From NCBI GenBank assembly GCA_947625905.1, contig CANQQJ010000034.1, positions 1-40,195 on the forward strand: a stretch of 40,195 nt of DNA, given 5' to 3'. Both the position numbers and the translations under genes were made by a program. This document shows, piece by piece, positions 24,018-33,100 of this stretch. The notes below the pieces were generated by a model. The model had not been told where the DNA came from, did not search any database, and was given only the letters and a program-made list of their open reading frames with translations. This DNA is from an uncultured Clostridia bacterium. Lineage in GTDB: Bacteria > Bacillota > Clostridia > Monoglobales > Monoglobaceae. Within the stretch, counting starts at the first letter, position 1, and each line of letters starts with the position of its first letter.

Positions 24018-25862
24018 ATGATGAAATTCAAGAGAATTATCGCATCGGCGCTGTGCGGCGCGGTTATTGCCATGTCCGCGGCGGTCCCGGTTTTGGCGAA
24101 AACTTTTCCCGATGTCGAGGGCGACGCCTCGGTATCCTGGGCCAAAACCTCCATCAACAGCATGACCGACAAGGGATACATAAAGGGTTATGAAGACGGA
24201 AACTTCAAGCCGCAGCAGGCGATCACCAAAGTGGAAGCGCTGCTGCTTATGTCCAGGATCATGGGCGTCGACGAGCAGGATTATGAGATGTCGGTCGAAT
24301 GGGCAGCGGAAAACTATGAGGACACGGTGACGGCTATCAACTCGCAGTACCCGAGCGAGCTGAGCTATCTCATGTACCTCAACGTGCTCGATCTGACCGA
24401 TCTCCGCAATTATGCCTCGAGCGCCAACGCCAACACATCGCTGCTCAGATGGCAGGCGGCGTATCTGATGGTCAAGCTGGCCGGAAAGGACGCGGACGCG
24501 CAGGCGCTTGATATAAAGGACAATAGCGTTTACTCCGACTTTGACAAGATCCCAGCGGAGGCTCAAAAGTATGTGGTATACGCCACAAATTCAAATATCA
24601 TGAACGGCATGGGCAAGGACGAAAACGGCAAGGATTATTTCTCGCCCGACACCACTCTGACGCGCGCTCAGATGGCGGTGCTGCTCGACCGAATGATCAC
24701 TATGCTCGGAAGGACGGCCGCGCTGGGAACGGTTGACTCGATCGACTATGAGACGGGCGCGATCGAGATAGCGACCCGGGACGGACGCACCGAGGGCTGC
24801 GAGACCGAAGTCGGCACAGTCATCAAGTTTGACGGCAAGGACGCCAAGATCGACGATATAGAAAAAGGCGACGAGATCATGGTCACCTTCACAAACGACG
24901 CACCCAGACTTGTCGAGGCGATCGCGGGCCAGACGGTCGAGACGATTTACGGCGTAATCGGCCAGCTCAGCGAGAGCGGCGGACGCCAGCAGGTAATCAT
25001 CAGAGATCCCGAGACCGACGACAAGGGCACTACTTATAACGTTTCCGCGGCCTGCGTTTACAATATAAAGGGTGCGCGCGGAACGTTTAAGGACCTCAAG
25101 GTCGGCAATAACGTAGAGGCGGTCCTTTCGGGCGACTCGATCACTTCGATCACCGTAAACGAAAAGGAGACCTCGGTGAGCGGAGTGTTTGAGAGTCTGC
25201 AGGGTGAAAACTCGAGTGATTCCTATATGGTTCTTTACGACGAGAAAGCCGACAAAACGACGAATTATCAGCTCTCCACGGGAAATATTACCGTAAAGCG
25301 CAACGGCGCGAACGCCAATCTTCGCGATCTGAGCCGCGGCGATAACGTCACTCTCACAATGACAAACGGCAGAGTTACGCAGGTCAGCGCCAAGAGCGAC
25401 ACGTCCGAGCACGTGGGCACCATCAGAGAGATCGTGCTGAGCGACAAGCCCGAGATCACGATCGAGATAGACGGCAAAAATCAGACATACTATATGTCCA
25501 CCGCCACAAAGGTCAAAGTCAACAACGTTGACGGAACGATCTACGATCTCCGTCCCGGCAACTCGGCCAGCATTGTGGTTGACGGAAGCATGCTGTCGAG
25601 CATAGAGTCGAGCGCAACCGCGGCGTACGGCAAAACCTCCGTTTCCGGAAAGGTGCAGAGCGTCAACAACACACTTAAGGTCATCTCGCTGCAGGGCGTG
25701 GGCGGATCAACCGAAACGGTCTACTATGACTCGTCGACCACGTTCCTCAAGTCAAACGGAAAGTCGGCGACGGCCAAGGATATAGTCGCCGGAAGCAGCG
25801 TGAGCGTGACCGGCTCCGACACGACCGGATACTTCGTCGCGACGATAATAATTATAGACTGA
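24018..25862 (+). CDS. S-layer homology domain surface protein (614 aa)
   Basis: A signal peptide (MMKFKRIIASALCGAVIAMS, cleavage near VLA-K) is followed by three SLH-type units. These begin KTFPDVEGDASVSWAKTSIN with GYIKGYEDGNFKPQQAITK, include a diverged second unit, and end with the NSNIMNGMGKDENGKDYFSP unit and TLTRAQMAVLLDRM, to about residue 230. The C-terminal ~380 residues are repeated beta units of ~70-80 residues with recurring V-x-x-(I/L)-x-x-G-(D/N)-x-V/I patterns. It is probably a major cell-wall-anchored exported protein. AGGAGG lies about 8 nt before the tandem ATG-ATG. It shares the intergenic palindrome with the divergent SLH gene. Confidence 0.9.
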   Translation: MMKFKRIIASALCGAVIAMSAAVPVLAKTFPDVEGDASVSWAKTSINSMTDKGYIKGYEDGNFKPQQAITKVEALLLMSRIMGVDEQDYEMSVEWAAENYEDTVTAINSQYPSELSYLMYLNVLDLTDLRNYASSANANTSLLRWQAAYLMVKLAGKDADAQALDIKDNSVYSDFDKIPAEAQKYVVYATNSNIMNGMGKDENGKDYFSPDTTLTRAQMAVLLDRMITMLGRTAALGTVDSIDYETGAIEIATRDGRTEGCETEVGTVIKFDGKDAKIDDIEKGDEIMVTFTNDAPRLVEAIAGQTVETIYGVIGQLSESGGRQQVIIRDPETDDKGTTYNVSAACVYNIKGARGTFKDLKVGNNVEAVLSGDSITSITVNEKETSVSGVFESLQGENSSDSYMVLYDEKADKTTNYQLSTGNITVKRNGANANLRDLSRGDNVTLTMTNGRVTQVSAKSDTSEHVGTIREIVLSDKPEITIEIDGKNQTYYMSTATKVKVNNVDGTIYDLRPGNSASIVVDGSMLSSIESSATAAYGKTSVSGKVQSVNNTLKVISLQGVGGSTETVYYDSSTTFLKSNGKSATAKDIVAGSSVSVTGSDTTGYFVATIIIID

Positions 25863-25878
25863 TCAAAACAAAGTTTTG

Positions 25879-25913
25879 CGGCGGCGCAGCTTAACGCTGT
25901 GCCGCCGTTTTTT
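25879..25913 (+). terminator. Terminator of the second SLH gene
   Basis: CGGCGGCGCAGC (25879-25890) pairs with GCTGTGCCGCCG (25896-25907) with one G-U, over a TTAAC loop, then six T residues. Confidence 0.93.
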
Positions 25914-25937
25914 GCGCCCGCCGCGCGAATTAAGGGC

Positions 25938-25966
25938 TTGCATAATTTGATGTTTTATGTTATAAT
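25938..25966 (+). promoter_or_regulatory. Sigma-A promoter for the glycosyltransferase gene
   Basis: TTGCAT (25938-25943), a 17-nt spacer and TATAAT (25961-25966). Confidence 0.8.
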
Positions 25967-26005
25967 ATATTCAGTATGTATAAATATGGGCAAGGAGTTT
26001 AGAAG

Positions 26006-26740
26006 ATGAGAAACACAATTGAAATTTTGGGAGTAAAAATCGACAAGGTGACCGCGGCTTACGCTCTTAAAAGAGCGGAACAATTGGTGCGCACGCCGGG
26101 GGTATCCATGATATTCACGCCCAATCCCGAGATAGTCATGGCGGCTTATGAGGACACGGAGTTCAGAGACGTTTTAAATTCGGCGGATATGTGCACGCCC
26201 GACGGGATCGGCGTGGTATACGCCGCGAAAATGCTGGGAACGCCCGTGCCCGAGAGAGTGGCGGGATTTGACCTGGCGTGCGGACTGCTTGAGAGCCTGC
26301 GCAAGACCGGAGAGGGCGTGTTCCTGTTCGGAGCCAAGCCCGGAGTGGCCGAGACCGCCGCCGACAAGCTCAGAGAAAAATATTTGGGGCTTAACGTTTG
26401 CGGCGTGCATGACGGATATTTCACCGACGATGAGAACGACGAGATCATAAGGCAGATAAACGAGTCGGGAGCCAAGCTGCTGCTGGTTTGCCTGGGCGCG
26501 CCCAAGCAGGAAAAATGGATATACAAAAACCGCGAAAAGCTCGCCGGAGTCAATCTCTGCATGGGCGTCGGCGGAGCCTTGGACGTGTTCGCGGGAGTCG
26601 CGAAGCGCGCTCCGGAAATTTTTATAAAAATGAATCTTGAGTGGTTCTACAGATTTGTCACCAATCCCAGCAGACTGGGACGATTCGCGGCGCTGCCGAA
26701 ATTTATGATGACCGTCAGGAAAGACGCCAAAAAGAGGTAA
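26006..26740 (+). CDS. WecG/TagA/CpsF-family glycosyltransferase
   Basis: The 244-residue protein carries the GT26 motifs: IFTPNPEIVMAA, MCTPDGIGVVYAAK with the catalytic Asp, GVHDGYF, and CLGAPKQEKWI followed by GVGGALDVFAG. TagA-type members transfer N-acetylmannosamine to undecaprenyl-PP-GlcNAc at the start of wall teichoic acid or secondary polymer synthesis. Next to SLH genes, it could build the wall polymer those domains bind; this is inferred. AAGGAG lies about 9 nt before the ATG. It is probably the first gene of a transcript running through mltG and beyond. Confidence 0.93.
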   Translation: MRNTIEILGVKIDKVTAAYALKRAEQLVRTPGVSMIFTPNPEIVMAAYEDTEFRDVLNSADMCTPDGIGVVYAAKMLGTPVPERVAGFDLACGLLESLRKTGEGVFLFGAKPGVAETAADKLREKYLGLNVCGVHDGYFTDDENDEIIRQINESGAKLLLVCLGAPKQEKWIYKNREKLAGVNLCMGVGGALDVFAGVAKRAPEIFIKMNLEWFYRFVTNPSRLGRFAALPKFMMTVRKDAKKR

Positions 26741-26780
26741 TTGTTTTTGGTATTTTAACAGAGGAGAAAGGACAGATGTT

Positions 26781-27326
26781 ATGCTTTATTTATTTTTAGC
26801 GGACGGATTTGAAGAGACCGAGGCCATAGCCACGCTTGACGTGCTGCGCCGCGGAAACATAAAGACAAAGACCGTGGGCGTGGGCGGCGAGTTTATTTTC
26901 GGGACCCATGAAATAGTCGTGAAAGCCGACACCACCGAGGTCGATTATGACGATATGGAAGGCGTGATACTGCCGGGCGGAATGCCGGGCACGCTAAATC
27001 TTCAAAAAGACGAGGGTGTGACCAAGGCAATAAAATACTGCATGGAAAACAGAAAGCTGGTGGCGGCTATCTGCGCCGCGCCTATGATCATAGGCGAGAT
27101 GGGTTATTTGGACGGCAAAAAAGCGGTCTGCTTCCCGGGCTTTGAGGACAGCCTCGGCGAAGCCGAGATAATGACGGACGGCGTCGTGACGGACGGCAAC
27201 ATAATAACGGCAATGGGCGCGGGCCGCGCGCTGGAGTTCGGTGCCGCTATCTGCGACTATGTCTCAAACGAGCCCGGCAAGGGAGCGAAAGTGCTCAAAA
27301 AAATGATGTTCCCTCAGTCTTTGTGA
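26781..27326 (+). CDS. DJ-1/PfpI-family protein
   Basis: The 181-residue single-domain protein has DGFEETEAIATLDVLRR with the conserved Glu near residue 15, LPGGMPG, and the nucleophile elbow AAICAAP (Cys98). DJ-1 family members include glyoxalase III and protein/nucleotide deglycases and redox sensors; which of these applies here cannot be read from sequence. The SD is GAGGAG or AAAGGA upstream of 26781. The next ORF starts 1 nt after its stop codon. Confidence 0.92.
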   Translation: MLYLFLADGFEETEAIATLDVLRRGNIKTKTVGVGGEFIFGTHEIVVKADTTEVDYDDMEGVILPGGMPGTLNLQKDEGVTKAIKYCMENRKLVAAICAAPMIIGEMGYLDGKKAVCFPGFEDSLGEAEIMTDGVVTDGNIITAMGAGRALEFGAAICDYVSNEPGKGAKVLKKMMFPQSL

Positions 27327-27327
27327 T

Positions 27328-27897
27328 ATGAACAAAGCCGAACAACGGAAACTGCTTAAAGCCGCAAGAGACGGCATGAGCGAAAGCGAGCGCCGTGAGA
27401 AAAGCGCCGCCGTTTTAAAGCTGCTTACGGATTGGGAAATATACAAAAAAGCCCGCGCTGTCATGACCTACGTCTCGTTCGGAAGCGAGGTCGGGACCGA
27501 CGCGATAATCGAAAAAATTTTAAGCGACGGCAAAACCGCCGCCGTGCCGCTGTGCGGAGACGGGGCGGAAATGACCGCGCGCGTCATAAGGGCGCGGAAC
27601 GAGCTGAGCCCCGGAACTTACGGGGTGCCCGAGCCGACGGAGAGCAGCCCGCTGCTCTCAAAGGACGATATTGATCTGATGATCGTGCCCGGGCTGGGTT
27701 TTGACAAAAGCGGAAATCGTATCGGATACGGCAAGGGATACTATGACAGATATCTGAAAAATTATCGCGGCGTGTCGGTCGGCCTGTGCTGCGGCGCGTG
27801 TCTGCGCGACAATATTTGCGGCGGCCCGCACGATCAAAAAGTAGATTTTATCATAACCGAAAACGGATTGATCGAGGCGGAAAACGCGCAGGAATAA
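27328..27897 (+). CDS. 5-formyltetrahydrofolate cyclo-ligase
   Basis: The 189-residue enzyme converts 5-formyl-THF to 5,10-methenyl-THF with ATP. It has the N-terminal basic helix (MNKAEQRKLLKAARDGM), YGVPEPTE, and the diagnostic VPGLGFDKSGNRIGYGKGYYDRYL region. The ATG is 1 nt after the DJ-1 stop and no SD is evident, so translation is probably coupled. It complements fhs in one-carbon folate metabolism elsewhere in the window. Confidence 0.95.
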   Translation: MNKAEQRKLLKAARDGMSESERREKSAAVLKLLTDWEIYKKARAVMTYVSFGSEVGTDAIIEKILSDGKTAAVPLCGDGAEMTARVIRARNELSPGTYGVPEPTESSPLLSKDDIDLMIVPGLGFDKSGNRIGYGKGYYDRYLKNYRGVSVGLCCGACLRDNICGGPHDQKVDFIITENGLIEAENAQE

Positions 27898-27919
27898 TCT
27901 CATAACGGAGGGAAAACAA

Positions 27920-29071
27920 GTGGCAGAGAGAGTCAGAACCATAGAGGAGCTTGAGGCGAAGAAGGCCGCTCGGGAAGCGGCCAGGAACCTTAAGAGAAAA
28001 CGCAGAAAGCGCATTAAACGAATCTTTGTGGGCTCGATAATAGCGATCCTGGTGATCGCTGTGCTGAGCGTCGCCGGTTTTGAGGTGTACACCGACATAA
28101 GCGGCCGCGGCGGAGACGACAAGATGTACGTGATCGACGTGCCCGCGGGCGCGGGCGCTTCAACGGTCGCCAACCTTCTGGCGAACAGAGGAATTATCAA
28201 ATACGCCCCGCTGTTTCGGATGTACGCGGGCAACCGCTATATGTTCCAGCAGGGCAGACATTCGGTGTCGTCGTCGATGACTTACGGCGAGCTGCTGACC
28301 ACGTTCGCCAGCTATGCCGACGGCGGAGTGGGGGACCAGGTTGAAGTTGTGATCCCCGAGGGCAGCGAGCTCAAGCAGATTGCCTCCATACTCGAGGCGA
28401 GCGGACTTGTCGCGGCGCAGGATTTTATGGACGAGGTCAACTACGGCGTTTTCGATTATAATTTTGTGAACGCGATACCCAGAGAGGAAAACAGGCTTGA
28501 GGGCTATCTCTATCCGGCCACCTATCAGATATACCCGGGCACTTCGCCTCACGATATAGTAATGATGATGCTGGATGCGTTCAACTCAAAAGTCATGCCG
28601 GTCTATAACGCCAGCAATACAACCGACCCGGTGGACTACGTTGTGACAATGGCGTCGGTGATCGAGAGGGAGGCCGCGTCCGCCGAGGAAATGCCGATCG
28701 TGTCGTCGGTGTTCAACAACCGCCTGTACGAGGGCAGGAAGCTGGAGTCGTGCGCGACCGTTCAGTATATTCTGGGCGAGCGCAAGCCGGTACTCAGCGA
28801 GGAGGACACCGAGATAGACTCGCCGTATAACACGTATGTCAACAAGGGCCTGCCGATAGGCCCCATAAGCTCGCCGGGACTGGCGGCGATCCGCGCCGCG
28901 CTCTATCCCGAGGCCACGCCGTACATGTATTTCGTGGCTGCGGCCGACGGCTCGAAAAACTATTTCTCAACGACCTACGAGCAGCACGAGCAAAAAATGC
29001 GGCAGATCGCCAACGGCGAGCCCGTGACCGAGACTCCGCTCGAGACGCCCGATACCGATGAGGATGAATAA
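27920..29071 (+). CDS. mltG: Endolytic murein transglycosylase
   Basis: The 383-residue MltG (YceG/YrrL) cleaves nascent glycan strands to set their length. The N-terminal cytosolic stretch is highly basic (KRKRRKRIKRIF), followed by one transmembrane helix (residues ~35-58). An extracellular LysM-like subdomain comes next, then the catalytic domain with the Glu of MASVIEREA, SSVFNNRL, and GLPIGPISSPGLAAIRAAL. The start is GTG with GGAGGG (27907-27912) 7 nt upstream. The neighbouring O-methyltransferase repeats the yrrL-yrrM order known from Bacillus. Confidence 0.96.
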   Translation: MAERVRTIEELEAKKAAREAARNLKRKRRKRIKRIFVGSIIAILVIAVLSVAGFEVYTDISGRGGDDKMYVIDVPAGAGASTVANLLANRGIIKYAPLFRMYAGNRYMFQQGRHSVSSSMTYGELLTTFASYADGGVGDQVEVVIPEGSELKQIASILEASGLVAAQDFMDEVNYGVFDYNFVNAIPREENRLEGYLYPATYQIYPGTSPHDIVMMMLDAFNSKVMPVYNASNTTDPVDYVVTMASVIEREAASAEEMPIVSSVFNNRLYEGRKLESCATVQYILGERKPVLSEEDTEIDSPYNTYVNKGLPIGPISSPGLAAIRAALYPEATPYMYFVAAADGSKNYFSTTYEQHEQKMRQIANGEPVTETPLETPDTDEDE

Positions 29072-29079
29072 ATTTTGTT

Positions 29080-29742
29080 ATGATCGACGACAGTATTAAC
29101 CATGAGTATATAATAAGGTATATAAGAGACGTGCTGCCCGAGCGCGGCGGCCTTTCTGCCGAGCTTGAGAAATTCGCGGCCGAGCATGAGGTGCCGATCT
29201 CTCAGCCCGAGACCATAAGGCTGATCGAAGTGCTGATACGCCTGGGCGGTATCAAAAATATCCTGGAGGTCGGAACGGCGATAGGTTATTCGGCGGTGCG
29301 CATGGCGCGGCAGGCGGAGGATATTTCGGTCGACACCATAGAGATCAATCCGGAGGCCGCCGGTTACGCGCGCCGAGTGTTTGAGCGCGCCGGCGTGAGC
29401 GGGCGCGTAACTCTGTTTGAGGGCGACGCGGCCGATATTCTGCCGAAGCTTAGGCTTGAGGGCAGGAAATACGACATGATATTCGTAGATGCCGCCAAGG
29501 CGCAGTACGGCGGTTTTTTCGAAAACTGCCGCGATATGCTGGGGCCCGGCGGACTGCTGATCTCGGACAATATTTTATATAAGGGCATGACGGCCACAGA
29601 CGAGCTGGTCCTTCACCGCAAGCGCACTATCGTGAAAAGGCTGCGCGAATATGTGGACGCGCTGTGCCGCGACAAAGCCTTCGACACCGCCGTTGTTCCG
29701 GTGGGCGACGGCATGGCGCTCAGCGTCAAGAAAACAGACTAA
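29080..29742 (+). CDS. Class I SAM-dependent O-methyltransferase (TrmR/YrrM-like)
   Basis: The 220-residue protein has the O-methyltransferase-3 layout: EVGTAIGYSAVRMA (SAM loop), a DTIEINPEAAGYARRVF acidic strand, GDAADILPKL, IFVDAAKAQY and a SDNILYKG metal/active-site block. The gene after mltG in Bacillus is yrrM (trmR), which methylates 5-hydroxyuridine at tRNA position 34. The same synteny makes that the best guess here, though catechol-type O-methyltransferases look alike. The start at 29080 has only a weak SD and lies 8 bp after mltG. Confidence 0.85.
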   Translation: MIDDSINHEYIIRYIRDVLPERGGLSAELEKFAAEHEVPISQPETIRLIEVLIRLGGIKNILEVGTAIGYSAVRMARQAEDISVDTIEINPEAAGYARRVFERAGVSGRVTLFEGDAADILPKLRLEGRKYDMIFVDAAKAQYGGFFENCRDMLGPGGLLISDNILYKGMTATDELVLHRKRTIVKRLREYVDALCRDKAFDTAVVPVGDGMALSVKKTD

Positions 29743-29760
29743 ATCCGAAGGAGCATAAAA

Positions 29761-30876
29761 ATGCTTGAAAAAACCCGAGGCGTTCGCGACGCGATACGCA
29801 ACATTGACTTTTTTTTAATAGCAATTACTGTTCTTGCCGCGGTTTTCGGGATCGTTATGATCTCCAGCGCGGCGGGTGACCATCCGGCGCGGTATGTGAT
29901 CATGCAGAGCGCGGCCCTTGTTCTGGGCCTTATAGGCGTTATCATAATCAGTATTCTGGACTACGACTATCTGGCGCGGCTCTCTAAGTATATATATATC
30001 GCCTGCGTGGTTCTGCTGGTGCTGGTGCTTATTCCCGGGATCGGCTCGCTGCGCAACGGAGCGCGCAGCTGGTTCAGCCTGGGCCCGCTCAGTTTTCAGC
30101 CCGCCGAGCTCGTGAAGGTCGGTTTTGTTATCACATTTTCCAAGCATTTGAGCGAGGTCGGAGGCAGCCTAAACGAACCCAAAGTTTTGTGGAAAGTGCT
30201 GCTGCACCCGGCGATACTTTGCCTTTTGATGCTGCTGCAGCCCGATTTCGGCACGGTCGTGGTATTTGTGATGATGACCGCCGCCATGCTGTTTATGGCG
30301 AAGCTTAACTGGAAATACTGGCTCGCGGCTTTCGGAGCGCTTCTGGCCCTTTGCCCGATCGCCTGGTTCTTCCTGCTGCGGCCCTATCAGAAGGACAGGA
30401 TAATAGCTCTTTTCAATCCCGACATCGACCCCATGGGCAGCGGCTACCACGTGACCCAGTCAAAAATCGCGGTGGGCAGCGGCAAGCTGACCGGAATGGG
30501 GCTGTATAACGGAGCCAGCCGCTACAGCAATCTGCTGCCGGAGCGGCACACCGATTTTATTTATTCGATCGTCTGCGAGGAGCTGGGAATGATAGGCGGC
30601 GCGCTGGTCATAATCCTGCTGACCGCCCTTATCCTGCGCTGCCTCTATATCGGCATAAACGCCAGAAACAGCGAGGGCATGTATATCTGCACCGGAGTGG
30701 CCGCGATGCTGGCGTTTCAGGCATTTGAGAATATAGGCATGTGCATAGGCATATTTCCGGTAACGGGTATCACGCTGCCGTTCTTCAGCTACGGCGGCTC
30801 GTCGCTGATAACCAATATGCTGGCGGTCGGTCTGGTCTTAAACGTCAGGTTCAGGTACAAGCGAATTAACTTTTGA
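29761..30876 (+). CDS. rodA: SEDS peptidoglycan glycosyltransferase, RodA type
   Basis: The 371-residue polytopic protein polymerises lipid II with a class B PBP in cell elongation. About ten transmembrane helices are visible. Hallmarks are LSFQPAELVKVGFV, LLQPDFGTVVVF, the external loop GSGYHVTQSKIAVGSG, PERHTDFIYSIVCEELG with the SEDS catalytic Asp, and the C-terminal LPFFSYGGSSLITNM. FtsW or SpoVE are close relatives; the short N-terminus and the mltG neighbour favour RodA. AAGGAG lies about 6 nt upstream of the ATG. No partner PBP is adjacent. Confidence 0.93.
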   Translation: MLEKTRGVRDAIRNIDFFLIAITVLAAVFGIVMISSAAGDHPARYVIMQSAALVLGLIGVIIISILDYDYLARLSKYIYIACVVLLVLVLIPGIGSLRNGARSWFSLGPLSFQPAELVKVGFVITFSKHLSEVGGSLNEPKVLWKVLLHPAILCLLMLLQPDFGTVVVFVMMTAAMLFMAKLNWKYWLAAFGALLALCPIAWFFLLRPYQKDRIIALFNPDIDPMGSGYHVTQSKIAVGSGKLTGMGLYNGASRYSNLLPERHTDFIYSIVCEELGMIGGALVIILLTALILRCLYIGINARNSEGMYICTGVAAMLAFQAFENIGMCIGIFPVTGITLPFFSYGGSSLITNMLAVGLVLNVRFRYKRINF

Positions 30877-30898
30877 TTGATTTTATTGAGGTGAATTT

Positions 30899-32662
30899 AT
30901 GAGTGAAACGCGTCAGCCGATGAAGCTCGGCTATCTGATAAAAAGATTCGTGCCCTATTTCGGGCGCTATAAGCATATTTTGATACTCGACCTGCTCTGC
31001 GCGTCCCTTTCCACGGTGTGCGAGCTGGTCTTTCCTATGTTGGTCCGCTACATAACCGATATGGCGATCAACGACATAGCCGCTCTGACGGCCGCGCTTA
31101 TCCTGCGGATAGGACTGTTCTATCTGGTCCTGAGGCTGATCGACGCGGCGGCCAATTTCTATATGGCCGACACGGGCCATATCATGGGCGCCAAAATGGA
31201 GACCGACATGCGCCGTGATCTGTTCGAGCATCTGGAGCGGCTTTCCCACGCCTATTACTCCGAGCACAAGGTGGGCCAGATCATGGCCCGCATCACTTCG
31301 GACCTGTTCGACATAACCGAGTTCGCGCACCACTGCCCGGAGGAAATTTTTATCTGCATGCTCAAGATCGTCGTGTCGTTCGTTATACTCTGCGGCATAA
31401 ACGTTCCGCTTACCGTGATAATTTTCGCGGCGCTGCCGCTGATGGTGGTGTTCGTTAAATTTTTCAACATCCGTATGCGGGCGGCGTTCAAGCGCCAGCG
31501 CGACAAGCTCGGCGAGATCAATTCACAGGTCGAGGACACGCTGCTGGGCATACGCGTGGTGAAGTCGTTCGCCAACGAGGACATAGAGGCCGAAAAGTTC
31601 GAGGACGGAAACGAGCAGTTCCTGGACGCCAAAAAAGAGGGATATTTCTATATGGCCGGCTTCAACACTTCGAACCGTTTTTTCCAGGGCATGATGTACC
31701 TGATAGTGACTATCGCCTGCGCCGTGTTCCTGATGAAGGGAAAGATCGAGGCGGCCGACTTCACCGCGTATCTGCTCTATGTCAGCACACTTTTGACGAC
31801 AATTCAGACGATAATCCAGTTCACCGAGCAGTTCCAGAGGGGTATGACGGGCATCGAGCGTTTTCTTGAGATAATGGACGCGCCCGTTGATATCCATGAC
31901 GCGCCCGACGCGAAAGAGCTGGGCGCGGTGCGCGGCGACATCAAGTTCGACAATGTGGGATTTCACTATCACGACGACAAAACAAACGTGCTGAGCGGCA
32001 TTGATCTTGATATAAAAAAAGGCGAAAAAGTCGCGCTTGTCGGACCGTCGGGCAGCGGAAAAACCACGCTGTGCAGCCTGATACCCAGGTTCTACGATGT
32101 CACCGACGGCAGGATAATGATAGACGGCCGAGACATTCGCGGCGTCACACTCAAATCGCTGAGAAACGCGATCGGAGTAGTGCAGCAGGACGTGTATATG
32201 TTCTCGGGCACGATTTTTGAAAACATAGCCTACGGCATGCCCGGCGCCTCCCGCGAGGAGGTCATAGCCGCGGCCAAGCGTGCCGGGGCACACGGGTTTA
32301 TCTCCGAGCTTCCGAGGGGTTACAACACCTATGTGGGCGAGCGCGGCGTCAAGCTGTCGGGCGGTCAGAAGCAGCGCATAAGCATAGCGCGCGTGTTCCT
32401 CAAAAATCCGCCGATAATTATTCTCGACGAGGCCACCTCGGCCCTTGATAACGAGAGCGAGCGGCTCGTTCAGGAATCTCTCGACGAGCTCGCCAAGGGC
32501 AGAACGGTGTTCATAATCGCCCACCGCCTCACGACCATACGCAGCGCCGATTTGATACTCGTCCTCACCGACAAGGGAATAGAGGAAAAAGGAACTCACA
32601 AAGAGCTGCTGGAGCAAAAGGGCATTTACTATAACCTGTACAGCATGTACGAGAATATGTAA
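30899..32662 (+). CDS. ABC exporter, fused permease-ATPase (half transporter)
   Basis: The 587-residue protein has an N-terminal six-helix exporter domain (residues ~20-310) and a C-terminal ATPase with Walker A GPSGSGKT, Q-loop VVQQDVYMFSG, signature LSGGQKQR, Walker B IIILDEATSALD and the switch His in IIAHRLTT. It belongs to the MsbA/MdlB/LmrA-like group and would act as a dimer. As no second half-transporter is adjacent, a homodimer is likely. The substrate (lipid, peptide or drug) is unknown. GAGGTG lies 7 nt before the ATG; rodA ends 22 bp upstream, consistent with cotranscription. Confidence 0.95.
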   Translation: MSETRQPMKLGYLIKRFVPYFGRYKHILILDLLCASLSTVCELVFPMLVRYITDMAINDIAALTAALILRIGLFYLVLRLIDAAANFYMADTGHIMGAKMETDMRRDLFEHLERLSHAYYSEHKVGQIMARITSDLFDITEFAHHCPEEIFICMLKIVVSFVILCGINVPLTVIIFAALPLMVVFVKFFNIRMRAAFKRQRDKLGEINSQVEDTLLGIRVVKSFANEDIEAEKFEDGNEQFLDAKKEGYFYMAGFNTSNRFFQGMMYLIVTIACAVFLMKGKIEAADFTAYLLYVSTLLTTIQTIIQFTEQFQRGMTGIERFLEIMDAPVDIHDAPDAKELGAVRGDIKFDNVGFHYHDDKTNVLSGIDLDIKKGEKVALVGPSGSGKTTLCSLIPRFYDVTDGRIMIDGRDIRGVTLKSLRNAIGVVQQDVYMFSGTIFENIAYGMPGASREEVIAAAKRAGAHGFISELPRGYNTYVGERGVKLSGGQKQRISIARVFLKNPPIIILDEATSALDNESERLVQESLDELAKGRTVFIIAHRLTTIRSADLILVLTDKGIEEKGTHKELLEQKGIYYNLYSMYENM

Positions 32663-32704
32663 AGGCGCCCGCATTCGGCGCGTGATAATGCTTTGATTTT
32701 TAGC

Positions 32705-32805
32705 GGGCGGCAGATTGCCGCCCCTACAGGTTTGGTGGAATTCGTACGGAATGTGTCGATCCGATACGTGATTTGCAAATCCGTAGGGGCGGATATTATC
32801 CGCCC
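32705..32805. repeat. REP/BIME-like paired palindromes
   Basis: Two GC hairpins lie in opposite orientation: GGGCGGCA-GAT-TGCCGCCC (32705-32723) followed by CTACAGG, and CCGTAGGGGC followed by GGATATTATCCGCCC (to 32805). Outer arms and the inner CCCCTAC/GTAGGGG match as mirror images, giving a ~100-bp doublet around a unique centre. It looks like an intergenic extragenic-palindrome element. Confidence 0.75.
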
Positions 32806-32861
32806 GTTTGGCCCAACATAGGGACTAGGAAATAGGGTCTAGGAACTAGGTTCCCCCCTCA

Positions 32862-32933
32862 GTCGGGCAAAGCCCGACAGCTCCCCCGAGGGGGAGCCTA
32901 TTTTTTGCTGCCTCTCCCCAAGGGGCGAGCCTG
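32862..32933 (+). repeat. Hairpin-rich repeat, also a plausible terminator for the ABC transcript
   Basis: GTCGGGC-AAA-GCCCGAC (32862-32878) is followed by GCTCCCC-CGAG-GGGGAGC (32880-32897) and then CTATTTTTTG. The second hairpin plus T-tract can terminate plus-strand transcription. The continuation GCTGCCTCTCCCC relates it to a minus-strand copy at 40063-40131. A near-tandem GGGACTAGGAAATAGGGTCT run precedes it. In the rest of the 32663-33100 gap I see no gene. Confidence 0.6.
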
Positions 32934-32993
32934 ACTCCTGCGTTCGCGGGAATACGCCAATGATTTTCGCCTAATTATCTCCGCGTAATCGCT

Positions 32994-33019
32994 ATTCGCT
33001 AATCACTAATCACTACGTT
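32994..33019 (+). repeat. 26-bp dispersed repeat, copy 1
   Basis: The block starting ATTCGCTAATCACTAAT and ending ACTACGTT differs from 36509-36534 at only 2 of 26 positions. It is itself made of near-tandem CTAATCA units. Confidence 0.75.
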
Positions 33020-33100
33020 CGTCGGCACACAAAGGCACGGGTATTGTTATATAATAATATCGGGGCGAAATATAAATTGAATCAAAGAAAGGTGATACAA

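Noticed and set aside
31523..32674. A 383-codon minus-strand frame over the ABC transporter
   Set aside because: The transporter motifs are intact on the plus strand and the antisense product has no recognisable motif.
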